Under the pieces are notes generated by a model. The model had not been told where the DNA came from. It saw only the letters and a list, made by a program, of their open reading frames with translations, and did no database searches. Shown here piece by piece: positions 1 to 6,997 of a stretch of 58,156 nt of DNA (position 1 is the first letter of the stretch; each line of letters starts with the position of its first letter). The position numbers and the translations under genes are program-made. The stretch comes from Saprospiraceae bacterium. Lineage in GTDB: Bacteria > Bacteroidota > Bacteroidia > Chitinophagales > Saprospiraceae. Where the stretch lies: contig JAEUUU010000133.1 in the NCBI GenBank assembly GCA_016787345.1, positions 1-58,156 on the forward strand, given 5' to 3'.

Positions 1-141
1 GTCCGCTTCGAACCGGCGGTGTACGGCGTGGAGCCAATGACCTTCACCCGCATCAGCGACAACCAGTGGCATTGGGTGCGGCACACCGCCGAGGGCGACG
101 AAGCCACTTTGCTCGAACGCGCCGAGCCGATGCAGCCGTGA
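1..141 (+). CDS. C-terminal end of a hypothetical protein (partial)
   Basis: An open frame enters from the left edge and encodes 46 residues, ending EPMQP before TGA. It is rich in Trp, His and Glu (QWHWVRH, LLERAEP) and looks like the last strands of a small beta-rich domain. I do not recognise the family. The start lies outside the window. A short repeat containing TTGATAAGGGTTTAT begins at its stop codon. Confidence 0.5.
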   Translation, partial: VRFEPAVYGVEPMTFTRISDNQWHWVRHTAEGDEATLLERAEPMQP

Positions 142-172
142 TAAGGGTTGATAAAGTTGATAAGGGTTTATC
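140..172. repeat. Dispersed GTTGATAAGGGTTTAT-type repeat, copy 1
   Basis: The stretch repeats the words GATAAGGGTTGATAA and GTTGATAAGGGTTTAT. The same words occur in reverse complement at 5291-5325, about 5 kb away. Both copies lie in intergenic DNA beside a gene end. The function is unknown; it may be a transcript-end or small dispersed repeat. Confidence 0.5.
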
Positions 173-215
173 AGCGCCATGCTGAGGATTTGGCGGCGTG
201 CTTAAAAACTCACTT

Positions 216-1358
216 TTACACTTTACGCAACAGCTCGCCGGCAGCAGCCAGCACGTCGTCGGTTTTGGCAAAACAAAACCGGATGACCTTGTCGTCGCGC
301 CCGTCGGAATAAAACGACGACACCGGGATAGCGGCCACGCCGTGTTCCTGCGTCAGGCGTTTGCAAAAATCGAAATCGGGCTCGTCGCTGATGGCGGAGT
401 AATCGCACAGCTGGAAATAGGTGCCTTCACAGGGCAGCGGTTTGAAGCGCGTACCGCGCAATTGTTCGAGGAAAAAATCGCGTTTTTGCTGGTAAAAAGC
501 CGGCAAGCCCAGGTATTGATCGGCATCGGTCAGGAAGTCGGCAAATGCCGCCTGCATGGGGTGGTTGGCCGAAAATACATTAAACTGGTGCACTTTCCGG
601 AATTCGCGGGTCAATTCGGGCGGCGCGATGCAATAGCCGGTTTTCCAGCCTGTATTGTGGTAGGTTTTGCCAAAAGAATAAATCGCCAGTGAGCGCTGGC
701 GCAGCTCGGGATGCGTCAGCACCGTGGCGTGTTCGCGGCCGTCGAAGATCAGGTGTTCGTACACTTCATCGCTCATCACCAGCACGTCGGTGCCGCGCAG
801 CAGGGCAGCCAGTGCATCGAGGTCGGCGGCAGCCAGGGTGCGGCCGGTGGGATTGTTGGGCGTATTGATACAGATCAACCGGGTGCGGGGCGTAATCAGC
901 TGACCGACCGCCGCCCAATCGATGGCATAATCGGGCGCCTGGAGCGCGTGTACCACGGCCACGCCGCCCATGGTTTCGACCGAGGGGCGGTACGAATCGT
1001 AACAGGGTTCGATGAGAATCACCTCGTCGCCGGGACCAACAAATGCGCCGACCACGCAAAAAATCGCCTGCGTACCGCCGGCCGTGATGGTAATCTCGGT
1101 ATCCGGGTCGATGATGGCGCCGTAACTGCGGGCCATTTTTTCGGCGATTCGCTCGCGCAGCAGGGGCAGGCCCGGCATGGGCGAATACTGGTTGTCGCCG
1201 CGCTGCATGTGTTCGAAAACCAGCCGCTGCAGCGCATCTGCGGGATTGAAATTGGGGAAACCCTGGGAAAGATTGATGGCGCCGTGGCGTTGCGCCAGGG
1301 CCGACATGACGGTAAAAATCGTGGTGCCGACCTGCGGGAGTTTGGACGTGATGGTCAT
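216..1358 (-). CDS. PLP-dependent aminotransferase, methionine/kynurenine aminotransferase (YbdL) type
   Basis: A fold-type I aminotransferase of 380 residues, the usual length for the family. Visible landmarks are the N-terminal INLSQGFPNF motif (about 29-38), the substrate/PLP loop NTPNNPTG (165-172), SDEVYEHL (196-203) and the Schiff-base lysine in YSFGKTYHNTGWK (Lys231). The SQGFPNF and GKTYHNTGWK signatures are those of the methionine aminotransferase / kynurenine-oxoglutarate transaminase group, which transfers the amino group of Met, aromatic amino acids or kynurenine to a 2-oxo acid in the cytoplasm. The frame is open further upstream, but the ATG at 1358 gives the normal MTITSKLPQVGTT start. 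It is divergent from the exported protein at 1468. Exact substrate cannot be read from sequence. Confidence 0.9.
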   Translation of the reverse strand: MTITSKLPQVGTTIFTVMSALAQRHGAINLSQGFPNFNPADALQRLVFEHMQRGDNQYSPMPGLPLLRERIAEKMARSYGAIIDPDTEITITAGGTQAIFCVVGAFVGPGDEVILIEPCYDSYRPSVETMGGVAVVHALQAPDYAIDWAAVGQLITPRTRLICINTPNNPTGRTLAAADLDALAALLRGTDVLVMSDEVYEHLIFDGREHATVLTHPELRQRSLAIYSFGKTYHNTGWKTGYCIAPPELTREFRKVHQFNVFSANHPMQAAFADFLTDADQYLGLPAFYQQKRDFFLEQLRGTRFKPLPCEGTYFQLCDYSAISDEPDFDFCKRLTQEHGVAAIPVSSFYSDGRDDKVIRFCFAKTDDVLAAAGELLRKV

Positions 1359-1433
1359 GGTTAGAGATTGTATGGTGCGAAGGTAAGCCAGCTGCGGGCA
1401 AATATTTTCGGAGCGAAAAGGCGGGCAGCCGCA

Positions 1434-1441
1434 TATCTTTA
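1434..1441 (+). promoter_or_regulatory. Possible Bacteroidota -7 element (TATCTTTA)
   Basis: TATCTTTA differs from the TAnnTTTG consensus at the last base. It sits 27 bp before the ATG of the exported protein at 1468, in the short divergent region with the aminotransferase gene. Confidence 0.35.
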
Positions 1442-1467
1442 TCGTCGTCAACAACCCTTGATTTGTC

Positions 1468-2478
1468 ATGAAAAACGCTATTCTGCTCTGCTTCCTTTGC
1501 CTCTCTTTCCTCAACGCACAGGCCCAGCGACTCGAATTTGCCCGACAGGGCTGCTCGCTGGTTTTGCCCAAAAAATGGGGGCAGACGCCCGTTACAGAAG
1601 CAAATCTGCCGGCCACAGTCATCGAAGCCAAACCCGAGGGAGTAAACGGCACGTTTATGATGTTGATCATTCAGCCCACCAAAGAACCCGCTCCGAAAAA
1701 AGAACGCGCCAAAGTATGGGGCGCGGAAATGGCCGCCGCTTTGGGGCTGAAGGACAATACCTGCAAACTGGTGAAAATCAATTCGATCGACTGGTACCTG
1801 TTCGAAACCCGTTTCCCCGACGGCGGGCGGGTGATTCTGTACAGCACACTGCAGCATGCACAGACCTATGGCCTCACTTTCGTATCCCTCGATGGATATA
1901 AAGAACTCGAACGCGATGCCAAAAACACGGTGGAAAGCTTCCGCTTTTCAAAACCGGAATCCTTCGCCGAAATCCACCGGGCTTTTCAACAAATGGAAAC
2001 CGACGAACTCAGCGGCCTGAAAGTGCCCAAAGGATACCATTTTGCCCAGGAATTGCCGGACAACGAATTGCCGGGGTACGTGAAAACCAATTACGAAAGC
2101 CAGCTCGCCGAAAAATCGACGAATGCCATATTGGTCAACGACGATTATTTCCTCCAGCCTTTTGCCATCAACGTCGTGCTCGAACAGGCGGCCATGGATA
2201 CCCTCTCGACCGGACTGGTTTGCCGGGTGACGGCGCGTCGGTTCGAACAAAACAAAGTGCCGTACCAGGAGGTGTATATCGGTCCCTGGCCTAAAGCGCC
2301 GCAACAGGTGTATCTTTTTCAATTCAAATTATTGAAAGAAGATGGCGCCACCATGCACTTCATCTATTACGTCAATCGCGGCGCCCGCCTCGATATCCTG
2401 AAAATCCAGTTGCCCGACGGGCTTGAAAAAGAGTTTTTGCCGGATTTTGAAAAATGGGTGCTGGGGAATCTGGAGTAA
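1468..2478 (+). CDS. Exported hypothetical protein, 336 aa
   Basis: The protein begins with a clear Sec signal peptide (MKNAILLCFLCLSFLNAQAQ). The mature part is an alternating polar/hydrophobic chain with no motif I recognise. It appears to hold two similar-sized halves: residues about 20-150, and 170-336 starting MKLP-like with GLKVPKGYHF. The low cysteine content after the signal and the absence of membrane segments suggest a soluble periplasmic or secreted protein. It stands alone between a divergent aminotransferase and a convergent T9SS protein. No T9SS tail is visible. Function unknown. Confidence 0.75.
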   Translation: MKNAILLCFLCLSFLNAQAQRLEFARQGCSLVLPKKWGQTPVTEANLPATVIEAKPEGVNGTFMMLIIQPTKEPAPKKERAKVWGAEMAAALGLKDNTCKLVKINSIDWYLFETRFPDGGRVILYSTLQHAQTYGLTFVSLDGYKELERDAKNTVESFRFSKPESFAEIHRAFQQMETDELSGLKVPKGYHFAQELPDNELPGYVKTNYESQLAEKSTNAILVNDDYFLQPFAINVVLEQAAMDTLSTGLVCRVTARRFEQNKVPYQEVYIGPWPKAPQQVYLFQFKLLKEDGATMHFIYYVNRGARLDILKIQLPDGLEKEFLPDFEKWVLGNLE

Positions 2479-2536
2479 GAAAGTTGCGGTGTACTTATGG
2501 CACGCAAAAGCGCGGAGGGGGGACTGTGGTTTTCAC

Positions 2537-2713
2537 GCGGGATTTTTATTGCACGAAGAGGCGCAGAGTTTTGATTGTCTGTATTGATTGCTCTCATTAC
2601 GTGTTTTGCGACCGCTACCTGAAACCACAACTTTCTTTGCGCGCTCTGCTCCTTTGCGACCTTCGCGTGAAACACAAGCTCCTCTGCGCCTCTGCATGCA
2701 ATAAAAATCCTGC
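2537..2713. repeat. Long imperfect inverted repeat with CTCTGCGCCTCTGC arms
   Basis: The left arm (2537-2569) and right arm (2681-2713) are about 33 bp each and almost perfectly complementary. They share the core CTCTGCGCCTCTGC and flanking ATTTTTATTGCA. The spacer carries degenerate TTTGCGACCTTCGCGTG words. A related inverted repeat lies at 20769-20817. It fills most of the gap between two convergent genes, so it could fold as a transcript-end hairpin or be a non-autonomous mobile repeat. Confidence 0.6.
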
Positions 2714-2735
2714 GTAAAAACCCGCGTAACGCGTA

Positions 2736-5141
2736 TTATTCCACTACGACCTTTCCCGTCACGCGGCCCCGGCTGTTTTCAACGCGGTACCAGTACAGGC
2801 CGGCCGGCAGTTCGTTGCTGTCGATCGCTACCGATTCGCCGCGCAACTCGCCGAACTGGCGCAAAACCCGACCCGTGGCATCGCTCAGGCTGACCCGTGT
2901 GGGTTCGCCGCCCGGGTTGTCGAAGAAAATACTGAACTGTTCGTTGGCCGGGTTGGGGATTGCGATGGCGCGGAAGGAATTGGCGCCGGGCTCCCATGCC
3001 GAAGATACCCCGGTGGACACGCAGTTCGGGTCGGCCAACTGCGCATTGCTGCGGAAGTATTTCTCGTTGACGATGGCCGTGATACCCGACACGCACACCT
3101 CGTCGCCCGTCAGTTGGCTGTAATGCACCCGTACGAATGCGGTAGGCAGAATGTTCTTTTTCAAAGGCGATTCAGTGCTCGTCAGGGCCATCAGTTTGCC
3201 CGTGGCCGCGTTGAACTGCCAGGTGGCATCGAAGGCCGGGTCGAGGCTTTCCACCCCGGTAATTTGCAGGCCGGATACCTGGAATTCAAAGCCGTACATT
3301 TTGTAGTACGGATTGACGATCATGACGTCGAAAGTCTTTGCCGTTTCATCCAGCGATCCGGGCAGCAGGTACACGATGTCTTCCGGGTTCTCGGCGCCGG
3401 TGGGGAACTGGCAGGCAAAGCGGGTGCCCCAGTATTGCGGGTCTTCGTTGTGGAGGATACATTCCTGCAGCAGGGCGGCGTCGTACACGTCGAGGGTTTC
3501 GCTGGCGTCGAGGTCGTTGCAGGCGGTGGCGTTGTCGTTGTCGGTGATGGCGGCGTCGAGGTAGGCGGCGATGTCGTCGCCGGCGCGTTCGAGGTCTTCA
3601 TTCCAGTCGCCGCGCAGGGCAGGGCCGTTGCAGTCGCCCTTGCAGTCGGGCTGTGCGTCGCCGAAAAGTTCGCCCAGACAGTCGGTGAATTGCGGGCAAT
3701 CGTTCACGACGTCGATAAAAGGATTGCCGGCGTTGTCGTAGCTTACGGTAAAGCAGGCTTGCGCCCAGTTGTTGTCGTAGGTGATTTCGGGGCGGCCGGT
3801 TTTGTCGGGCGATTTGTCCCAGTTGACGCGCACCACGAGCGTGTACAAGCCCTCCGGGATACCGGTGATATCGACCCATTGGCAGGGCAGGCTGGCGTCG
3901 TAAATGTCGCCGCAAGCCGCCGAAATGCCCATGTTGCTGCAGGTGTATTTGCCATCGCCGCCATCGGAGCATTCGAGGTCGAGTACGCAAAAACCGTTTT
4001 TGGAACCCAGTGGCAGGCGCACGCCGCTGGCATCGAACACGACGTACTCGGCGTAGCCGCGATAGTGCCAGTGGTTGTGGCAGGGGTCCCAGACGAATTG
4101 ATCGGAAGCCGTATTCGGCGAAGCCGGGGTTTCACCGATGAAATAATCGGCCGTCCCGATATTTTTAATGTGGGTTGTAAAGCGCAGGGCTACCCGGTTG
4201 CCAAAGCCGCGAATGCAACCTTCTTCCACGGCGCAAGCGTCGGCGTTGGGTATGATGGTGGGTTCGAGCGAATTGCGCAGCACGTTTTCAAGCACCACGA
4301 GGTCGGGCAGGTCGTTGCATTCCGGATCGCCGGGGTAGATGCAGGGGCCGCTGACCGAGGCGAGCGGCTGGTAGTTGCAGGCCGTCGGGTCGGTACAGCC
4401 CACGATCGGGCCCTGGTAGCTCAATTCGAAATTGATGGGCTGGCCGGTGCAGGCATTGGAGGCATTGCCGATGCGCACAAAGTACTCTTTGCCGCCTTCG
4501 AGAAACAGCGTCGCCACGGCGCCATTGGGGTCGTTGTCGCATCCGTCTTCGGCATAAAACAGGGTGCCCAGGTTGTTGTTGGTGATGGTAATGCCATCGC
4601 AGAGGTCGTACACCCAGATCTTGGATGGGCAGGCATTGCCCAGCCCGCAGGTGCTGATTTCGTAGGTGCCGTTCTCTGCCGGCACGAAGCGGTACCAGGT
4701 ATCGGCGTTGCCGTTGCTGGCGGTTTGTCCGGGACTGAGTGTAAGCGGGTTGTTGCAGAAGGTGCCGGGTGGGCAATCGAAACTGTAATTGTCTTCGTGC
4801 CCGTAGTTTTCGCCCAGGCTTTCGTGGATGAGCTCGTTGTCGCGGTAAAGGCGGTAAACCCCGTCGGGCGCCATGCCGTCGCCGTACGAATCGAGCATGC
4901 GGAAGATTTTACATTCGTCGGCCGGTACGCAATAGACGAAGGTTTGCGCGCCGGGACCTGCCAGCGCGCCGGTGGCGTAGGTCGTACTGCCGTCGATGCT
5001 TTGTAGTTTCCAGCTGACTTCCTGCCAGTAATAATCCGGCGTGATTTCGAGGCGGATTTCCACCTGCCCGACAGGGCACTGGGCCGACAACTGAGCGGCA
5101 AAAAGCAGGAACAGAATCAGGATGTAAAGGTGTTTTTTCAT
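2736..5141 (-). CDS. Secreted lysyl-oxidase-like protein with T9SS sorting domain
   Basis: An 801-residue exported protein. It starts with a signal peptide (MKKHLYILILFLLFAAQLSA); the ATG at 5141 is preferred over an in-frame ATG 15 bp upstream because it places the Lys-Lys pair at the N-terminus. Residues about 20-240 look like beta-sandwich pre-domains with DSYGDGM and DTWYRF words. Residues about 270-480 resemble the lysyl oxidase family: the copper-site motif CHNHWHY (about residue 353), then EYVVFDASG, GFCVLDLEC and DITGIPEGLY. A short dockerin-like stretch (DWNEDLERAGDD...DLDASETLDVYD) follows, then a C-terminal T9SS type A domain (AIPNPANEQFSIFF ... GLYWYRVEN). Known family members oxidise peptidyl lysine; activity here is inferred only. 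Confidence 0.85.
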   Translation of the reverse strand: MKKHLYILILFLLFAAQLSAQCPVGQVEIRLEITPDYYWQEVSWKLQSIDGSTTYATGALAGPGAQTFVYCVPADECKIFRMLDSYGDGMAPDGVYRLYRDNELIHESLGENYGHEDNYSFDCPPGTFCNNPLTLSPGQTASNGNADTWYRFVPAENGTYEISTCGLGNACPSKIWVYDLCDGITITNNNLGTLFYAEDGCDNDPNGAVATLFLEGGKEYFVRIGNASNACTGQPINFELSYQGPIVGCTDPTACNYQPLASVSGPCIYPGDPECNDLPDLVVLENVLRNSLEPTIIPNADACAVEEGCIRGFGNRVALRFTTHIKNIGTADYFIGETPASPNTASDQFVWDPCHNHWHYRGYAEYVVFDASGVRLPLGSKNGFCVLDLECSDGGDGKYTCSNMGISAACGDIYDASLPCQWVDITGIPEGLYTLVVRVNWDKSPDKTGRPEITYDNNWAQACFTVSYDNAGNPFIDVVNDCPQFTDCLGELFGDAQPDCKGDCNGPALRGDWNEDLERAGDDIAAYLDAAITDNDNATACNDLDASETLDVYDAALLQECILHNEDPQYWGTRFACQFPTGAENPEDIVYLLPGSLDETAKTFDVMIVNPYYKMYGFEFQVSGLQITGVESLDPAFDATWQFNAATGKLMALTSTESPLKKNILPTAFVRVHYSQLTGDEVCVSGITAIVNEKYFRSNAQLADPNCVSTGVSSAWEPGANSFRAIAIPNPANEQFSIFFDNPGGEPTRVSLSDATGRVLRQFGELRGESVAIDSNELPAGLYWYRVENSRGRVTGKVVVE

Positions 5142-5188
5142 GGTTGAATCATTCATGATAAGTAAAAAAGGAATAGCTGTTTAGCCAA

Positions 5189-5196
5189 CAAAAGTA
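5189..5196 (-). promoter_or_regulatory. Bacteroidota -7 promoter element (TACTTTTG) of the lysyl-oxidase-like gene
   Basis: Read on the minus strand, TACTTTTG matches TAnnTTTG exactly. It sits about 48 bp upstream of the ATG at 5141. No well-spaced -33 TTG was found. Confidence 0.45.
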
Positions 5197-5290
5197 TTTC
5201 ATGAAACGAGACCTTGCTATTCATTCTTCATCTTGGCTCATAAATGCAAAAATCGACCTGCTCGCCGGACTTTCTTCAGGGCCGGCTACA

Positions 5291-5325
5291 TCAACCCTCA
5301 TAAACCCTTATCAACCTTATCAACC
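5291..5325. repeat. Dispersed GTTGATAAGGGTTTAT-type repeat, copy 2 (inverted)
   Basis: This is the reverse complement of the words at 140-172 (TCAACC, ATAAACCCTTATCAAC, TTATCAACC). It lies in the intergenic region between folE (minus strand, 3' end at 5433) and the upstream region of the lysyl-oxidase-like gene. Confidence 0.5.
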
Positions 5326-5432
5326 GAAAAAAAATGAGCCACCCCCGCCGAAACGGAGATGACTCAGTTGCCTGGGTCGGTATTTGTTTTGATGCGTCCT
5401 TCTGGAGACTGAATGACAACCAACCCCGGTTA

Positions 5433-6128
5433 TCATGCCGGCATGGGCATTCCGATGGCGTGCAGGAATTCTCGTTTGGTGTTGTCGTTGAGGAATTTTC
5501 CGGCATATTCGGCCGTGATGGTGCTGGCGCCGTGGTGCTCGATGCCGCGCGCCTGAACGCACATGTGTTTGGCGTCGATGTACACCGCTACGTCGTCGGT
5601 GCCGAGTACGCGCTGGAGTTCTTCGGCGATCTGCATCGTCAGGCGCTCCTGTACCTGCGGGCGGCGGGCGAAAAAGTCGACGATACGGTTGAGTTTCGAC
5701 AGGCCGACAACCCGGCCGTTGGGGATATAGGCGACGTGCGCCACCCCGAAGATCGGCTGGAAGTGGTGCTCGCAGGTGCTTTGCAGCGGGATGTTGCGTT
5801 CGATCACCAGTTTGCGGTACTGATATTTATTGTCGAAAGTGGTGACGACCGGTTTGTGGGCAGGGTTGAGGCCGCGAAATATTTCGTTGACGTACATTTT
5901 TGCTACCCGACGGGGCGTGCCGCGCAGGCTGTCGTCGCTCAGGTCGAGACCGAGCAAATCCATAATTTTGGCAAAATGGTGGCTGATCCGCTCCACCTTT
6001 TCATCGTCGTTGAGGGCAAATGCGTCGGGGTGAAGGGGCGTGTCCGAACCGGAAGACAGGTGCATGTCGCCAAAATGATCGATGTCGGAGTGGTGGTCGG
6101 AAGAAGAATGCAGCAGAAGTTCGGACAT
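5433..6128 (-). CDS. folE: GTP cyclohydrolase I
   Basis: This 231-residue protein converts GTP to 7,8-dihydroneopterin triphosphate, the entry step to tetrahydrofolate/pterin (and queuosine-type) synthesis in the cytoplasm. Family signatures are clear: [33 protein letters not shown] (zinc Cys and His), [23 protein letters not shown] and [19 protein letters not shown]. The ATG at 6128 gives a typical length; the open frame continues upstream without family similarity. The first 40 residues form a low-complexity extension rich in His, Ser and Asp ([17 protein letters not shown]) that is not part of the catalytic fold. It is a single gene, transcribed toward the repeat at 5291. Confidence 0.95.
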   Translation of the reverse strand: MSELLLHSSSDHHSDIDHFGDMHLSSGSDTPLHPDAFALNDDEKVERISHHFAKIMDLLGLDLSDDSLRGTPRRVAKMYVNEIFRGLNPAHKPVVTTFDNKYQYRKLVIERNIPLQSTCEHHFQPIFGVAHVAYIPNGRVVGLSKLNRIVDFFARRPQVQERLTMQIAEELQRVLGTDDVAVYIDAKHMCVQARGIEHHGASTITAEYAGKFLNDNTKREFLHAIGMPMPA

Positions 6129-6244
6129 ATGTGTTGGTTGAAGGAAATTGAACGGTGTGTGTGTCAAAAGCAAACACGCCGTAAAAAACGCTAACCAGGC
6201 TATTTTGTTTAACGAACCCCTTGTAAAGATTAAACAAAACACCC

Positions 6245-6283
6245 TAAAAAAACGCCATTGCAAGCCGGAAGCTCGCAATGGCG
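6245..6283 (-). terminator. Intrinsic terminator of the YceI-family gene
   Basis: The stem CGCCATTGC/GCAATGGCG (with an extra AGC/GCT pairing) lies 28 bp past the stop of the YceI gene. On the minus strand it is followed by a run of seven T. Confidence 0.8.
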
Positions 6284-6310
6284 CAATGAATTGACGGTAT
6301 TGGTCAGAAA

Positions 6311-6847
6311 TCAGGCGACCACTTTGGCATACTGCACGTTGGCCTGGAACTTGACTTCGTCGCCGGCCACGGCGCCGCCCGCTTCGGTCAGGGCGCTCCA
6401 CAACAGGCCGAATTCGCGGCGGTTGATCTTGCCCGTTACTTCGAAGCCGGCTTTGATGTTGCCGTAGGGGTCTTTGACCACGCCGCCCATTTCCACTTGC
6501 AGGCTGACGGGTTTGGTGATGTCGCGAATCGTCAGGTCCCCATCGAGCTGAAATTCACCGTCGCCGGTTTTTTTCATACCGGTCGCTTTAAAATGAAGGG
6601 TCGGGAACAATTCGCTGTTGAAGAAGTCGTCGCCCCGGAGGTGATTATCGCGGTATTCCACACCAGTGTCGATCGACGCCGTATCGACCGTGAAATCGAT
6701 CTGTGCCGTGGAGAAATCGTCGTCCTGCGTTGCTACCGTAGAATTGAAAGTTTTGAATTTGCCGCTCACATTCGACACCATGAGGTGACGTACGCGAAAA
6801 GTAACTTCGGAGTGGGCGGGGTCCAGTTGCCAGCTTGTCTGTGCCAT
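6311..6847 (-). CDS. YceI-family (polyisoprenoid-binding-like) protein
   Basis: A 178-residue protein with the YceI lipocalin-like pattern along its length: [22 protein letters not shown] at the start, [47 protein letters not shown] and [14 protein letters not shown]. YceI proteins form an extended beta-barrel that binds isoprenoid or lipid ligands. Here no signal peptide is visible (starts [10 protein letters not shown]), so a cytoplasmic location is likely, as in other signal-less members. It stands alone with its own promoter and terminator. Confidence 0.9.
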   Translation of the reverse strand: MAQTSWQLDPAHSEVTFRVRHLMVSNVSGKFKTFNSTVATQDDDFSTAQIDFTVDTASIDTGVEYRDNHLRGDDFFNSELFPTLHFKATGMKKTGDGEFQLDGDLTIRDITKPVSLQVEMGGVVKDPYGNIKAGFEVTGKINRREFGLLWSALTEAGGAVAGDEVKFQANVQYAKVVA

Positions 6848-6881
6848 GTTATTTGTTTTTGTCTGTTCGAATTTGATGATG

Positions 6882-6889
6882 CAAAGATA
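6882..6889 (-). promoter_or_regulatory. Bacteroidota -7 promoter element (TATCTTTG) of the YceI gene
   Basis: On the minus strand TATCTTTG is a perfect TAnnTTTG match, 34 bp upstream of the start codon at 6847. No good -33 TTG at the canonical distance. Confidence 0.55.
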
Positions 6890-6997
6890 CAGGCTTCAAA
6901 CAAGTTAGATGTATTAACACTTATTTTTTTGACATTAAAAATACTGAACCCGAAAAATCAAACTCCGAACGGGATTCAAACTTTCGGGGAAACGCGA

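Noticed and set aside
3114-5006. Long plus-strand frame opposite the lysyl-oxidase-like gene
   Set aside because: It mirrors the real gene, is Ala/Val/Gly-rich, has no recognisable domain, and lacks a signal or promoter.
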